A stretch of 64,000 nt of DNA from Clostridium sp. BNL1100 (GTDB lineage Bacteria; Bacillota; Clostridia; Acetivibrionales; DSM-1351), in assembly GCF_000244875.1 (NCBI RefSeq), contig NC_016791.1:2175001-2239000 (forward strand), given 5' to 3'. The notes under the pieces are model-generated. The model did no database searches. It saw only the letters and a list, made by a program, of their open reading frames with translations, and was not told the origin of the DNA. This document shows positions 1 through 8,781 of this stretch, one piece after another. A program made the translations under genes and the position numbers. The first letter of the stretch is position 1; every line of letters starts with the position of its first letter.

Positions 1-2
1 CA

Positions 3-1415
3 GTAACCTCTTCTACAATTACTATGGTTGGAAGTACCATCGGTTCGGTACATTATTTTTCTCCGGAGCAGGCAAGGGGTGGATTTATAGATGAAAAATC
101 CGATCTGTACTCATTAGGAATAGCACTCTATGAAATGGTTACGGGCAAGGTTCCTTTTGATGGGGATTCACCTGTAGCTGTGGCGTTGAAGCATATTCAG
201 GAGATGCCGTTAGAGCCTCACAAGCTTGTTCCAAGCTTGCCTTATGGTGTAAATGAAATAATAATGAAAGCTATTCAAAAAGAACAAAATATGCGTTATC
301 AGTCTGCAACGGAAATGCTCAGCGATTTAAACACAGTTCTTGTACAGCCTCAGGGTGGGTTTATAGGTCATAATTCAGTTTCAAGTCAGTCAACAATTAG
401 AATGAGATCGGTAAATTCAGACGATATCGACAGCACTGTGAGAGTAAGTACAAGGCCGACCAATGTAAATAATAAAAAATATGAGTCTGAAAGACAAAAA
501 AAGAAAAACAATACTACTTACTGGCTGGCAGGGATTGCCAGTGTACTTGTTATAGGAGTATTACTATTTATAACTATAGGATTGTTAACAAAAGACGGAT
601 CTGATAATAAAGTCAATACTATGCCTGATTATCGTAACAAGAAATTTGAAGATATCAAGGAAGATTTAGTTAAGAGAGGAATTAATTATACCGAGAACTG
701 GCAGGACAATGATGCAGTTGATAAAGGTGTAATATTTGATCAGAGTGTTGAACCAGGGACAGAGTACAGGGACGGTAGTTTTACAAATCTTGAGCTTACC
801 ATCAGTAATGGCCCTAAGAGTAAAAAAGTACCTGATGTTACAGATAAGGATTATAGAGATGCTCAAAGTCAACTTGAAAGTCAGGATATAAAATATAGGA
901 TTGAAGAAGAATTTAATGAGGATGTTAAGGAAGATTATGTAATCCGTACAGATCCAAAAGCTAATGAAGAAATTACAGAGGAAACGGTAGTAACGATTTT
1001 TGTTAGCAAGGGTGCGGAAGTTAAATTAATAAAAGTGCCGAATCTGGTAGGAAAAACCGAAAGTGTCGCTCTACAGCTTCTTAAAGAGGCAAAATTATCT
1101 CTTGGAAGCGTGCTTCCGGCAGGTACTACTAATGGAATCGTTAATAAACAAGCGCCTGAAGCATACTCTGAAGTCGCTCCGGGTGAAACGGTAACAATCT
1201 GGCTTACACCTCAGGATCAACAAGCACCTGCAAGTCCGAGCCAGAGCCAATCATCCGATACTCAGACCAGCGGTAATACGGGTGGAGATAATACAAAGGG
1301 TAATGGTAAAGGTAGTAAAGGAAATACATCCGGAGATCAGGATACCTCAGGTACACAACAGCCTGATAACGGCTCCGGAGACGGAGATAATAAAACAAAC
1401 CCTGATGGAAAGTAA
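3..1415 (+). CDS. prkC: PASTA-domain Ser/Thr protein kinase (PrkC/Stk1), 5' end outside window
   Basis: Membrane kinase that senses muropeptides or lipid II and phosphorylates cytoplasmic targets. The window opens inside the catalytic domain; the frame is open from base 3, so the start lies upstream. Seen: the activation-loop end with the SPEQARG motif, the DLYSLGIALYEM segment of the C-lobe, a hydrophobic span about 170 residues in, then three PASTA repeats (starting near MPDYRNKKF, KVPDVTDKD and KVPNLVGKT), then a tail of about 65 residues rich in Ser, Gly, Thr and Asp. It is followed at once by rsgA, the usual Firmicute order (phosphatase, kinase, rsgA, rpe, thiN). The low-complexity tail after the last PASTA repeat is longer than in Bacillus PrkC and is probably wall-exposed. 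Confidence 0.95.
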   Translation, partial: VTSSTITMVGSTIGSVHYFSPEQARGGFIDEKSDLYSLGIALYEMVTGKVPFDGDSPVAVALKHIQEMPLEPHKLVPSLPYGVNEIIMKAIQKEQNMRYQSATEMLSDLNTVLVQPQGGFIGHNSVSSQSTIRMRSVNSDDIDSTVRVSTRPTNVNNKKYESERQKKKNNTTYWLAGIASVLVIGVLLFITIGLLTKDGSDNKVNTMPDYRNKKFEDIKEDLVKRGINYTENWQDNDAVDKGVIFDQSVEPGTEYRDGSFTNLELTISNGPKSKKVPDVTDKDYRDAQSQLESQDIKYRIEEEFNEDVKEDYVIRTDPKANEEITEETVVTIFVSKGAEVKLIKVPNLVGKTESVALQLLKEAKLSLGSVLPAGTTNGIVNKQAPEAYSEVAPGETVTIWLTPQDQQAPASPSQSQSSDTQTSGNTGGDNTKGNGKGSKGNTSGDQDTSGTQQPDNGSGDGDNKTNPDGK

Positions 1416-1430
1416 AATAGGAGGTTCATT

Positions 1431-2348
1431 TTGCCGCTTGGTATAATACTAAAGGGAATTGGTGGTTTTTACTACGTTAAGCAAGAAGAAACAGAGGATA
1501 TTTATGAGTGCAAGCCCAGAGGGGTATTCAGGAAAAATTCTGTTACGCCCCTTCCTGGAGATAGGGTGGGTTTTAGCATTATTGACGAAGCAAAAAAGCT
1601 TGGAAATGTTGATGAAATACTTCCACGTATATCAGAACTTGTACGCCCGGCAGTTGCCAACGTTGACCAAATAGCCATTGTTGTAGCTGCAAAAGCACCA
1701 AACCCTGATTATATGTTGCTGGACAAGCTGCTAATTACCTCAGAAACAAAAAACATTAGAGTTATAATATGTATTAATAAAATTGACCTTGATGATGGTA
1801 CTGCTAAAAATATCAGAAACGCATACTCTCTGGCCGATTATGAAGTAGTAGAAATAAGTTCTGTCCAGAATGTAGGCTACAAGCGATTAAAGGAAGAACT
1901 AAAAGGGCATATTACTGTTTTTGCTGGCCAGTCGGGGGTAGGGAAATCAACCATTTTAAATCATATTATGGATTCATGGGTTATGGAAACCGGAAGTGTA
2001 AGTAACAAGATTGAACGTGGCAAGCATACTACGCGGCATGCAGAACTTCTCGAACTTAAATACGGCGGTTATGTTGCAGATACCCCCGGTTTTAGTTCTT
2101 TTGAGATTATAGATATCCCGTATAATGAACTGGAAAGTTATTATCCCGAATTCCGGCCATATATTAATACCTGCAGGTTTAATTCCTGCAGTCATATAAC
2201 AGAACCTGGATGTAGGATTATTGAAGCACTTGAACGAAGCGAGATAGACAACAACAGATATCAAAGATATATACAATTATATAAAGCCTTAAAAGATATT
2301 CCACAATATAAAGGAAAAAAGACCGAATCTAGGAGAGTGATAAAATGA
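1431..2348 (+). CDS. rsgA: Ribosome small-subunit-dependent GTPase A
   Basis: RsgA/YloQ, a circularly permuted GTPase acting in late 30S maturation. Seen: an N-terminal OB-fold-like region, then the G motifs in permuted order, NKIDL (G4), GQSGVGKST (G1) and DTPGF (G3), then a C-terminal zinc-binding knuckle with the C-x4-C-x-H-x5-C pattern ([14 protein letters not shown]). At 305 residues it has normal length. The start is a TTG with AGGAGG six bases upstream; no ATG fits better. Its last codons overlap the rpe start (ATGA), which indicates translational coupling. Confidence 0.96.
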   Translation: MPLGIILKGIGGFYYVKQEETEDIYECKPRGVFRKNSVTPLPGDRVGFSIIDEAKKLGNVDEILPRISELVRPAVANVDQIAIVVAAKAPNPDYMLLDKLLITSETKNIRVIICINKIDLDDGTAKNIRNAYSLADYEVVEISSVQNVGYKRLKEELKGHITVFAGQSGVGKSTILNHIMDSWVMETGSVSNKIERGKHTTRHAELLELKYGGYVADTPGFSSFEIIDIPYNELESYYPEFRPYINTCRFNSCSHITEPGCRIIEALERSEIDNNRYQRYIQLYKALKDIPQYKGKKTESRRVIK

Positions 2349-3013
2349 TTAAAATTGCACCTTCAATTTTATCAGCAGACTTTTCATGTCTTGGCAGTGA
2401 AATTGAAAAAATCGATAAAAACGGTGCGGATATTATTCATATCGATGTTATGGATGGACATTTCGTGCCAAATATAACAATCGGGCCGGGAGTTGTTAAA
2501 TGTTTACGTAAATACACAAATAAACCCTTTGATGTTCATCTGATGGTATCAAACCCCGATGAATATATAGAGCAGTTTGCACAAGCAGGTGCTGATATTA
2601 TAACCGTTCATGCTGAAGCTGCCAAACACCTGAACAGAACAATTCAAATAATAAAAAGTTGCGGAAAGAAAGCAGGTGTAGCTTTGAATCCGGCAACTCC
2701 GCTGACTGTACTGGATTTTGTATTGCAGGATGTGGATATGGTACTTATAATGACCGTTAATCCGGGCTTTGGAGGACAATCCTATCTACCCCACTCTACA
2801 AAAAAGATTTCAGAATTAAAAAATTTGATGATAAGAAATGCACTTGAAATAGATATTGAAGTAGATGGCGGAATTGATGCCAACAATATAAATATCGTAA
2901 CAAAGGCAGGAGCCAATGTAATTGTTGCAGGTTCTGCCGTATTTAAACAGGATGATGTCGGAGAAGCGATTAGGAATTTAAAACTGAATTCCTATAACAG
3001 AAGTGCATTGTAA
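2345..3013 (+). CDS. rpe: Ribulose-phosphate 3-epimerase
   Basis: TIM-barrel enzyme interconverting ribulose 5-phosphate and xylulose 5-phosphate in the pentose phosphate pathway. Seen: APSILSADF at the N-terminus, the metal and catalytic segments [12 protein letters not shown] and [16 protein letters not shown], and EVDGGI near the C-terminus. Its 222 residues match the family. AGGAGAG precedes the ATG, which overlaps the end of rsgA. This is a standard member of the prkC-rsgA-rpe-thiN run. Confidence 0.97.
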   Translation: MIKIAPSILSADFSCLGSEIEKIDKNGADIIHIDVMDGHFVPNITIGPGVVKCLRKYTNKPFDVHLMVSNPDEYIEQFAQAGADIITVHAEAAKHLNRTIQIIKSCGKKAGVALNPATPLTVLDFVLQDVDMVLIMTVNPGFGGQSYLPHSTKKISELKNLMIRNALEIDIEVDGGIDANNINIVTKAGANVIVAGSAVFKQDDVGEAIRNLKLNSYNRSAL

Positions 3014-3034
3014 TTCCATATGGTTGGAGGTAAA

Positions 3035-3670
3035 ATGAAAGCTGTTTGTGTTTGTAATGGTTCAATCAGTAATTATGACAAAATAAAAGAATACATACTT
3101 GTTTCAGATTATATTATTTCTGTAGATGGTGGAGTGGGTCACCTGAGGAAAATGGGAATTAATCCGGATATTCTGATAGGTGACTTTGATTCTGCCAATT
3201 CGCAGGATTTAGACTATTATGTAAATAAAGGCATAAATGTATCCAAGTTTCCCGTTGAAAAGGATATGACTGATTCAGAGCTAGCTATTGAAAAGGCATT
3301 GGAGTTCGGAGCTGACGAGGTGGTCTTTTTAGGGGCATTGGGCACACGAATTGACCATTCCTTTGCAAACATTATGCTTCTAAAAAAAATGCTGGATATT
3401 GGCCTTAGAGGCTCTATTGTAGATGAACATAACGAAATATATATGTTCAACTCAAATTTCAGTCTTAGTAAAAAAGAGGGTCGAAATCTCTCTTTGATTC
3501 CAATAACAGAAAAAGTTACAGGTGTAAGTACAAGCGGTTTAAAATATCCACTTGTCAATGCAACTATGACTCTAGGAACTTCCTGGGGAATCAGTAATGA
3601 ATTTGAGGGCGAAGTAGCTTCGGTTAGTATTGAAAGTGGGATTTTACTTGCATGCCTATCGAGAGATTGA
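3035..3670 (+). CDS. thiN: Thiamine diphosphokinase
   Basis: Transfers pyrophosphate from ATP to thiamine. Seen: the DGGVGHL and GDFDS motifs, EKDMTDSELA (conserved D-x-T-D-x-E), and GALGTRIDHSFAN, all hallmarks of the family. The start at 3035 is preferred to an in-frame ATG at 3020 because GGAGG lies five to six bases before 3035 and the upstream ATG has no site. The product is 211 residues, normal for bacterial ThiN. It is the last gene of the housekeeping operon. Confidence 0.95.
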   Translation: MKAVCVCNGSISNYDKIKEYILVSDYIISVDGGVGHLRKMGINPDILIGDFDSANSQDLDYYVNKGINVSKFPVEKDMTDSELAIEKALEFGADEVVFLGALGTRIDHSFANIMLLKKMLDIGLRGSIVDEHNEIYMFNSNFSLSKKEGRNLSLIPITEKVTGVSTSGLKYPLVNATMTLGTSWGISNEFEGEVASVSIESGILLACLSRD

Positions 3671-3749
3671 TATGCCAATAGCGCAGTAAAAATGTGGTTG
3701 CCAATAGTAAAAAATCATGTTAATATTGGATTGAACATGTAATAAGCGT

Positions 3750-3825
3750 GGGGCATTAGCGCAGTTGGGAGCGCATCACACTGGCAGTGTGGGGGTCAGG
3801 GGTTCAAGTCCCCTATGCTCCACCA
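3750..3825 (+). tRNA. tRNA-Ala (GGC anticodon)
   Basis: The cloverleaf can be folded by eye: acceptor 3750-3756 with 3815-3821 (one G-U), D stem GCGC/GCGC, anticodon stem TCACA/TGTGG around the loop CTGGCAG (anticodon GGC), T arm with GGTTCAAGTCC, discriminator A and an encoded CCA end. It stands alone, directly before the accessory island. Confidence 0.97.
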
Positions 3826-3834
3826 AAAACAAAA

Positions 3835-3868
3835 AACTACAAGGCCAAAACCTTGTGGTTTTTTATTT
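3835..3868 (+). terminator. Rho-independent terminator of tRNA-Ala
   Basis: Ten-base arms AACTACAAGG and CCTTGTGGTT (one G-U pair) enclose a six-base loop and are followed by a T-rich run. Confidence 0.85.
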
Positions 3869-3872
3869 TATA

Positions 3873-3907
3873 AAGGCAGCTAAAAAAATGAGCTGTCTTT
3901 TTTATTT
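3873..3907 (+). terminator. Second, tandem terminator
   Basis: Arms AAGGCAGCT and AGCTGTCTT flank an A-rich loop with ATG, followed by TTTTATTTT. With the preceding hairpin it insulates the tRNA from the accessory genes. Confidence 0.7.
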
Positions 3908-3931
3908 TCTTAAAAAACTATTAGGAAGAGG

Positions 3932-4174
3932 ATGGTAAATGAGAATTCTGTTTGGCAAGCTATATCCACAAAACTCATTTACAGATTAAAAATGATGGGT
4001 TATGGAGCTACATCAGTTAATACCAGCGGAAAGGAGGGTAATTGGGATACTGAAAAAATATGTGTAACCAAAGATGGCAGAGATTTGTGTGATATAAATT
4101 GTATTGAAGGTACGATTACATATCATAATGCTTCTGATCAGGAGGAAATAGATTCAATCCTTCATTCCAGTTAA
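3932..4174 (+). CDS. Hypothetical protein, 80 residues
   Basis: Small cytosolic protein of no family I recognise. No signal peptide or membrane span is visible; the middle is basic and the C-terminus acidic, with two cysteines in the segment DLCDINCIEG. AGGAAG lies about five bases before the ATG. It is the first gene of the accessory island after the tRNA terminators, and is followed by the shared spacer motif AAGTCTATTGCGT at 4202. A real gene is likely from the ribosome site and codon pattern; function unknown. Confidence 0.6.
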   Translation: MVNENSVWQAISTKLIYRLKMMGYGATSVNTSGKEGNWDTEKICVTKDGRDLCDINCIEGTITYHNASDQEEIDSILHSS

Positions 4175-4234
4175 CGGATGTGCTTTTTTATTGTACAAAA
4201 TAAGTCTATTGCGTACAAAGAAAGAAGGGATTCT

Positions 4235-4321
4235 ATGGATTACTAAGTACCTATATGTGAATGTGGAGCAACGTTAGAACTTGAAGAAGTTTGGGCAGTA
4301 CATATGAACGACAAAAGATAA
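4235..4321 (+). pseudogene. Remnant of a small Cys-containing protein
   Basis: After a good ribosome site (AAAGAAGGG) and ATG, a TAA stops the frame at codon 4, but the same frame then stays open and reads like protein (PICECGATLELEEVWAVH) to 4321. The CxC pair suggests a zinc-knuckle remnant. Inference: nonsense-inactivated short gene. Confidence 0.4.
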
Positions 4322-4369
4322 AAAGAAGAGAAAAATACGAAGTGCAATTTGAATAGGAGGTAAAATCGA

Positions 4370-4507
4370 ATGAAAACTTGTAATACGTGCAGATTTAATA
4401 AGTTAAGTGAACAAGAATAACCTTACAAAGAGTGTCTTGAGTACTTACACCAGTATAAAAAATGGAAGCCAGTTGAACAAACAAAAGTGGTAGGTAAAAA
4501 TTCTTAA
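4370..4507 (+). pseudogene. Remnant of a Cys-rich phage-type small protein
   Basis: ATG at 4370 sits behind AGGAGG. The frame starts MKTCNTCRFNKL, stops with TAA at 4418-4420, then continues in the same frame (PYKECLEYLHQYKKW) to a second TAA at 4505-4507. The C-x2-C plus later C pattern looks like a short zinc-binding protein of the kind seen in prophages. A single nonsense codon separates the halves. Confidence 0.5.
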
Positions 4508-4631
4508 TTTAGCGTAAAAATGTAGAATGGTTGAGGTTATCGAAAGTCGGTAGGTATAAAAAGATTAATAACATTTAGTTATGTAAACTCATATTATATA
4601 AATGAATTCATCATTTTTGGAGGCATTATAT

Positions 4632-5408
4632 ATGAATTACAAATATTCTTATAATAAAGATAAGATTGATTATAGAGATTTACTTTTTTCTAGTTCAGTA
4701 TCGCCACATCCTGAAATAATACTACCTAAATTAATAGACTTAAGAGAGAAATGTCCACCTGTTTATAACCAAGGGAACTTAGGTTCGTGTACTGCAAATG
4801 CTGGTTGCACTTGTAGAGCTATGCTATTGCAAGATAAGCAAATTCAGTTATCAAGAATGTTCTTATATTATGAAGAAAGAAAATTAGAAGGAAAAACCAG
4901 CAAGGATGATGGGGCAAGTCTTAGAGATACGTGCAAATCAATCTATAAGAAAGGTGTTTGTGAAGAAAAATACATGCCCTATAATCCGGAAAATTATATG
5001 TTACCACCATCAAAACTTGCAAAAATAAATGCACGACAATACAAGATTATTGCATATAAATCATTAAGTTCCTTAGATGAAATCAAGCAAAACTTGGCTT
5101 TTAGACAGCAACCAGTATTATTAGGAATGAATGTATATGAAAGTTTTGAATCGGATGCGGTAACTAAAACGGGAATTATGCCAATGCCACGCAAGAACGA
5201 AAAGAAACTAGGAGCTCATGCTGTTTTAATAGTTGGTTATAAGGACATAGTGAAGAATCATGGTATGTCTGGTAGAAACAAACATCAACAAGGTTATCTT
5301 TTTGTGAGAAATTCATGGGGAGATAAATGGGGCGATAAAGGATATTTCTATATGCCATTTGATTATGTGATACCTGATTATACTTTTGATTATTGGATTA
5401 TGGAATAA
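4632..5408 (+). CDS. Papain-like (C1 family) cysteine peptidase
   Basis: Seen: an N-terminal part ending in LIDLREKCPPVYNQGNLGSC, where the family has its oxyanion Gln and catalytic Cys (about Cys53). LGAHAVLIVGY follows with the catalytic His (near residue 195), then VRNSWGDKWGDKGYFYMP with the catalytic Asn (near 233). All catalytic positions are present in order. The start at 4632 is chosen over an ATG at 4602 because GGAGG lies nine bases upstream of it. There is no signal peptide and no long inhibitory propeptide, so a cytosolic or phage-type role is more likely than digestive secretion. It stands alone in the island; a boxA-like module follows within 40 bases of the stop. Confidence 0.85.
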   Translation: MNYKYSYNKDKIDYRDLLFSSSVSPHPEIILPKLIDLREKCPPVYNQGNLGSCTANAGCTCRAMLLQDKQIQLSRMFLYYEERKLEGKTSKDDGASLRDTCKSIYKKGVCEEKYMPYNPENYMLPPSKLAKINARQYKIIAYKSLSSLDEIKQNLAFRQQPVLLGMNVYESFESDAVTKTGIMPMPRKNEKKLGAHAVLIVGYKDIVKNHGMSGRNKHQQGYLFVRNSWGDKWGDKGYFYMPFDYVIPDYTFDYWIME

Positions 5409-5442
5409 GATTTAACTTTATTTGAGTCTATTACGAGCAAAT

Positions 5443-5470
5443 GATTCTTGAAAACTGAATAGTGCGGTAG
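5443..5470 (+). repeat. boxA-like spacer module, copy 1
   Basis: Contains CTTGAAAACTGAATAGTG followed by CGGTAG. The same module recurs at 5998, 6641, 7621 and 13571. The core resembles the rrn boxA antitermination signal of Firmicutes (TGNTCTTTGAAAACT). It lies just after the C1 peptidase gene. Confidence 0.7.
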
Positions 5471-5500
5471 TTATTGAAAATATAATTGATTAAGGATATA

Positions 5501-5700
5501 TTAGATAATATTAATTTTTTTGGAGACTTTACACAAGACTAATTCCTTACAATATGGGCATTTGACATGTCTTTTGTTATATTTAACAGGAAGTCTGTAT
5601 TTGAATGGTGACTTTAAAAAAGATATGAAATTAATTTGAAACTCCTAATTACACTTTTCACATCGGTAGCCGTATGTTATAGACTGCCCATTTTGGTCGC
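5501..5700 (-). pseudogene. Possible Cys-rich zinc-ribbon remnant
   Basis: Reading leftwards from about 5700 the frame encodes GYRCEKCN, then a TAG at 5645-5647, then about 47 open codons with CPYCKELVLCKV before a stop at 5501. Two CxxC pairs spaced across about 50 residues suggest a small zinc-ribbon protein with one nonsense codon and no clear start. The far end overlaps a spacer segment also found at 9476, so its first codons may not be coding. Weak call. Confidence 0.3.
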
Positions 5701-5742
5701 AAAATGAATAAGATGCGAACTATGAAAGGAAATTTATAAAAT

Positions 5743-5925
5743 ATGAAAGTTAAAGAGTTAATAAGTGTAATAGTTGATAAAGTGAATATATATAAAACAA
5801 TTGGTGAAAACTTTGAAGATATTTATAAAGGCAACACGAATGATATCCCATCAAACATATTAGAAATGAAAGTTAGAATTATTGGAGCATCAAAAAAAGG
5901 TGTTTTAGATATACAAGTGTTTTAA
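5743..5925 (+). CDS. Small phage-like hypothetical protein, 60 residues
   Basis: Starts MKVKELISVIVDKVNIYK and has the compact alpha/beta composition of short proteins common in clostridial prophages (they often begin MKVKEL). GAAAGGAAA lies about ten bases before the ATG. No cysteines, no membrane span. Function unknown. It is followed by the repeated spacer text CGGTGATCCGGGAGC and AAGTCTATTGCGT. Confidence 0.55.
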   Translation: MKVKELISVIVDKVNIYKTIGENFEDIYKGNTNDIPSNILEMKVRIIGASKKGVLDIQVF

Positions 5926-5997
5926 GTCTTAATTTAAGAATGTGCTGTCGGTGATCCGGGAGCGGACATTGTAAGTCTATTGCGTCATAAAAAAGTT

Positions 5998-6022
5998 GTA
6001 CATTGCTAATTGAATAGTGCGG
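5998..6022 (+). repeat. boxA-like spacer module, copy 2 (degenerate)
   Basis: ATTGCTAATTGAATAGTG followed by CGG. It keeps the GAATAGTGCGG half but has lost most of the CTTTGAAAA half. It stands before the lipoprotein gene. Confidence 0.55.
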
Positions 6023-6145
6023 AAAATTTAAAGAATTAATTTATATATGCCTGCGGATACCATATTTATTAATAGGAATTACATATAATACAGTAGATCG
6101 TAAATTTTGCCATAAGAACAACTTCTTAAGAATGGGGGTGAATAA

Positions 6146-6517
6146 TTGAAAAAGATTTCTTTTTTATTTGCCATAAGTGCTTTTACACTTTTAATTACTG
6201 TAGCCTGTGGTAAAGTTGTGTTTGATGGTAGTTGTACGGGTAATAATAAACAATTTATTGTGGATTACAACGTTTTAAATTGTACTAAAACTCACCAGAT
6301 GGAATTGGAAAGAGGAACAACCATTAAGGTGGTTGTTGAAAGTAAATCTGGTCGTGTTGGTATTCTTGTGGAGGATTCCAAAGGAGATGGTATATATAAT
6401 AATATCAATGCCATTTCAGAAAAATTCTCACTTGAGATACCAAGAACTGATACATATAATTTTTCAGTTTCAGGTACTGACGCAAAGGGAAGTGTTAGTT
6501 TCAAAATGACTAAATAA
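6146..6517 (+). CDS. Small predicted lipoprotein
   Basis: A TTG start with GGGGGTG five bases upstream. The N-terminus is a short basic stretch and a hydrophobic segment ending in LITVAC, a plausible though atypical lipobox (Thr at -3) with the lipid-bearing Cys21. The mature part, about 100 residues, is beta-rich (alternating hydrophobics, VVVESKSGRVGILVED and TYNFSVSGTDAKGSVSF), like a small beta-sandwich. No known family recognised. It is framed by a boxA-like module upstream and an ACCGCA/TGCGGT terminator downstream, as a one-gene unit. Confidence 0.7.
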   Translation: MKKISFLFAISAFTLLITVACGKVVFDGSCTGNNKQFIVDYNVLNCTKTHQMELERGTTIKVVVESKSGRVGILVEDSKGDGIYNNINAISEKFSLEIPRTDTYNFSVSGTDAKGSVSFKMTK

Positions 6518-6560
6518 TCCTTAAAAAATCAGTGGATAAAAATAATATAGAATAAATATT

Positions 6561-6594
6561 ACCGCACAGTTAATTTTAAATGTTGCGGTTTTTT
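6561..6594 (+). terminator. Terminator with ACCGCA/TGCGGT stem
   Basis: ACCGCA at 6561-6566 pairs with TGCGGT at 6584-6589, followed by a T run. The 5' arm (ACCGCAC) is also complementary to the GTGCGGT end of the boxA-like modules. Confidence 0.75.
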
Positions 6595-6640
6595 ACGCTC
6601 ATATAAGTTCGCAAAATGAATAGAAAGCGGCGGATGAAAG

Positions 6641-6670
6641 TTGGACTTTGAAAACCGAATAGTGAGGTAG
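6641..6670 (+). repeat. boxA-like spacer module, copy 3
   Basis: GGACTTTGAAAACCGAATAG followed by TGAGGTAG. It is preceded at 6609 by GTTCGCAAAATGAATAG, another recurring spacer text (5692, 7593, 9489). A TTGACG ... TAGTAT promoter-like pair with 17-base spacing follows from 6687. Confidence 0.75.
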
Positions 6671-6791
6671 TAACAAAAGTAATTACTTGACGAAATCAAG
6701 CTCCCAATATAGTATTATTTGTAAGAAGTACCATAAAAAGAGATTTATATTACTGATACTTTTGCATGATATGAAAATTCGAGGATTTATT

Positions 6792-7499
6792 ATGAATGGA
6801 ACATTTGCTAAAAAGAATTCCCTTTCAATTAAATTAGGGTTTTGGTCAGCATTTCTTTTTACAGCTATGGGGATTGGTTATTTAATTGGACTAGGTACTA
6901 CATTTTCTGTTTTCTCAATGCCATCATGGACAGATATTGATAGTTATGCTAGTTTCATAAAATCAATGCCAGGAATGTTTTATACTCTATGTCAAATAAG
7001 TGCATTTTTAGTAGGACCGCCTTTTATCTTATTGATGTGTAGTATTTATGATTTTGCACAGACAGAAAAAAAGATATTGGCTAGAATAGCGATTTGTTTT
7101 GGAATAATATTTGTTGTATTGATGAGTATGTGTTATTTTGTTCAATTAACTGTTATTCCTCAAAATGTTCATAGTGGAAATTTAGGAGGACTAGAACAAT
7201 TTGTAGAGCTCAATGCAAAATCATTTATAGCTTCAATGGTTGTTCTTGGGTACAGTTTATTTTTAGGGTTTGCATCACTGTTTATTGCACCTGTTTTCTT
7301 TCAAAATAGACTGGAAAAAGCTATACGAATGACTTTTGTAATTGGTGGTGTATCTAGTATATTTGAATTAGTGGGGTGTATATTCCCTAAAATGATAATG
7401 TTAGCCATGGCATTTACAGGAGTAGCAAATATTTCGTTAATTATAGCAGGCGTTTTGCTGTGTATCCTATTTAGCAAGATTAGTAGAGAAAGTACATAA
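6792..7499 (+). CDS. Multi-pass membrane protein of unknown function
   Basis: 235 residues with six or so hydrophobic spans separated by short loops, a pattern like the uncharacterised DUF4386-type membrane proteins of Firmicutes; this likeness is by topology, not by a diagnostic motif. The start at 6792 (MNGTFAKKN) has GAGG about eight bases upstream; an in-frame TTG at 6687 has no site and would overlap the promoter-like pair. It lies between boxA-like copy 3 and an ACCGCACTT/AAGTGCGGT terminator, a one-gene unit. Confidence 0.7.
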   Translation: MNGTFAKKNSLSIKLGFWSAFLFTAMGIGYLIGLGTTFSVFSMPSWTDIDSYASFIKSMPGMFYTLCQISAFLVGPPFILLMCSIYDFAQTEKKILARIAICFGIIFVVLMSMCYFVQLTVIPQNVHSGNLGGLEQFVELNAKSFIASMVVLGYSLFLGFASLFIAPVFFQNRLEKAIRMTFVIGGVSSIFELVGCIFPKMIMLAMAFTGVANISLIIAGVLLCILFSKISREST

Positions 7500-7543
7500 T
7501 TCTTCTACATTAGAAAAGTTTTAATTATGAAAATAACGTTGCT

Positions 7544-7579
7544 ACCGCACTTCAGTTATAAAGAAAGTGCGGTTTTTTT
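7544..7579 (+). terminator. Terminator with ACCGCACTT/AAGTGCGGT stem
   Basis: Nine-base perfect arms 7544-7552 and 7565-7573 followed by seven T. The strongest of the ACCGCA-type terminators here. Confidence 0.9.
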
Positions 7580-7620
7580 ATGTCTTTAATTCAGACGCAT
7601 AATGAATAGATAGGACACAT

Positions 7621-7647
7621 GTTCTTTGAAAATTGAATAGTGCGGTA
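7621..7647 (+). repeat. boxA-like spacer module, copy 4 (best match)
   Basis: With the preceding T it reads TGTTCTTTGAAAATTGAATAG (split as GTTCTTTGAAAATTGAATAG plus TGCGGTA), the closest of the five copies to rrn boxA. It follows GACGCATAATGAATAG at 7593. TTGACT and TAGCAT with a 17-base spacer follow from about 7663. Confidence 0.8.
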
Positions 7648-7729
7648 TCGATTAAAACTTGACTAAATTAAGTTCTAGATATAGCATGTTATAAAAAAGA
7701 ATTATTTTATAATCTTGGAAGGCATATCT

Positions 7730-8159
7730 TTGAACTATGATTTTGAAATTCATGTACCTACTAAATCAGAATGTGAATATATCGGAAATAAATTGCTTGA
7801 ATATAACCTTAGTATAAAGCCGTTAGAGCAAAATGAACCTTTTATTGAAATAAAACAGATGTGTGAAGAATAGCGATGGAGAAGTTATTGGAGGTATTTT
7901 AGCAATAGCGGCATTATGGCATGTTTTACACATAGATACTATGTGGGTTAAACAAGAGTTTAGAGGAAATAGAATAGCATCTAAGCTTTTACAAGACGTT
8001 GAGGAATATTCAACAAGGTTGGGTTGCCATATATCGTATCTTGAAACCTACGACTTTCAAGCGAAAGAGTTCTATATAAATAATGGCTATAAAATATTTG
8101 GAGTATTGGAAGATTGCCACAAGGGCATAAATGTTATTGTTTGTCAAAAAGATTGTTAG
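7730..8159 (+). pseudogene. GNAT-family N-acetyltransferase, frameshifted
   Basis: The TTG at 7730 behind TTGGAAGG opens LNYDFEIHVPTKSECEYIGNK, the usual start of a clostridial GNAT subfamily, and runs to EIKQMCEE and a TAG near 7871. The GNAT core continues in the next frame from about 7863: DGEVIGGILAI, then WVKQEFRGNRIASKLL (acetyl-CoA pyrophosphate loop, R-x-x-x-x-A/G), YLETYDFQAKEFYINNGYKIFG and a normal C-terminus. A one-base change near 7863 splits the gene. The second half could in theory be translated from a GTG at 7863, but it would lack the first two strands. Confidence 0.75.
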
Positions 8160-8248
8160 CATAACATTTATTTATAAAAGTAATGGTGAGTTTTACTGTA
8201 AAGTATTGTAGGCAAAGAGTATTTTAGTTCATAAAGGATGGATGTGTA

Positions 8249-8448
8249 ATGGCTACTGTACTAAACAAAATTGAACGTCGCAGCCGGGGTGCTTCTTCGG
8301 AGAATGAAAAGAATACGACAGAATAGGGCGAGAACATTTTAATAAATTCTGTTCACATTGTCCTACTGCTTTTGATATAAATTCTTCTTGGCACGAAGGA
8401 AATTGTACAAAATTCAATAAAAATCCATATATTAAGGGAAAGTCGTAG
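8249..8448 (+). pseudogene. Cys-rich protein remnant, frameshifted
   Basis: ATG at 8249 behind AAGGATGG encodes MATVLNKIERRSRGASSEN and stops at about 8326. In another frame the text continues REHFNKFCSHCPTAFDINSS, then WHEGNCTKFNKNPYIKG, to a TAG at 8446-8448. Cys/His spacing suggests a zinc-binding phage-type protein. Whether both parts were ever one gene is inference. Confidence 0.35.
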
Positions 8449-8541
8449 TTTGAATAAAGGGTGCAGCGGTGAGCTGCCGGAAAGGTAGGATATTATGGAA
8501 AATACACTGAGAATTAGGTATGAAATAATCAATAAACAAAT

Positions 8542-8781
8542 ATGGACGTTTTAGTTAAGCAAATCATATCTGAAAATACCGGAGTTGAACAAGATAAGCT
8601 ATATAACGAATTTGAAGGAAAACTTGTTTTTGTATATGACGAAGAATCAGGTGGAGAATTATCATTGTGTTTTGGAGAAGATGAAACAAGCTCATTTGAT
8701 GAAATTTCGTCTGACTATGTATGTGATATAATCACCATCAATGAAATTGCAAGCTCCGTTATTAACTGGAATGAAGAATAA
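8542..8781 (+). CDS. Acidic hypothetical protein, 79 residues
   Basis: A small very acidic protein (many Glu/Asp; segment YDEESGGELSLCFGEDETS) with no membrane span. No ribosome site precedes the ATG at 8542. A better site (AAAGGTAGGA) precedes an ATG at 8494, which opens MENTLRIRYEIINKQ in a different frame and stops within 20 codons. The gene may therefore be a fusion broken by a frameshift near 8540, or the real start may be weak. Acidic single-domain proteins like this are often immunity proteins or phage inhibitors, but no motif supports that here. Confidence 0.5.
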   Translation: MDVLVKQIISENTGVEQDKLYNEFEGKLVFVYDEESGGELSLCFGEDETSSFDEISSDYVCDIITINEIASSVINWNEE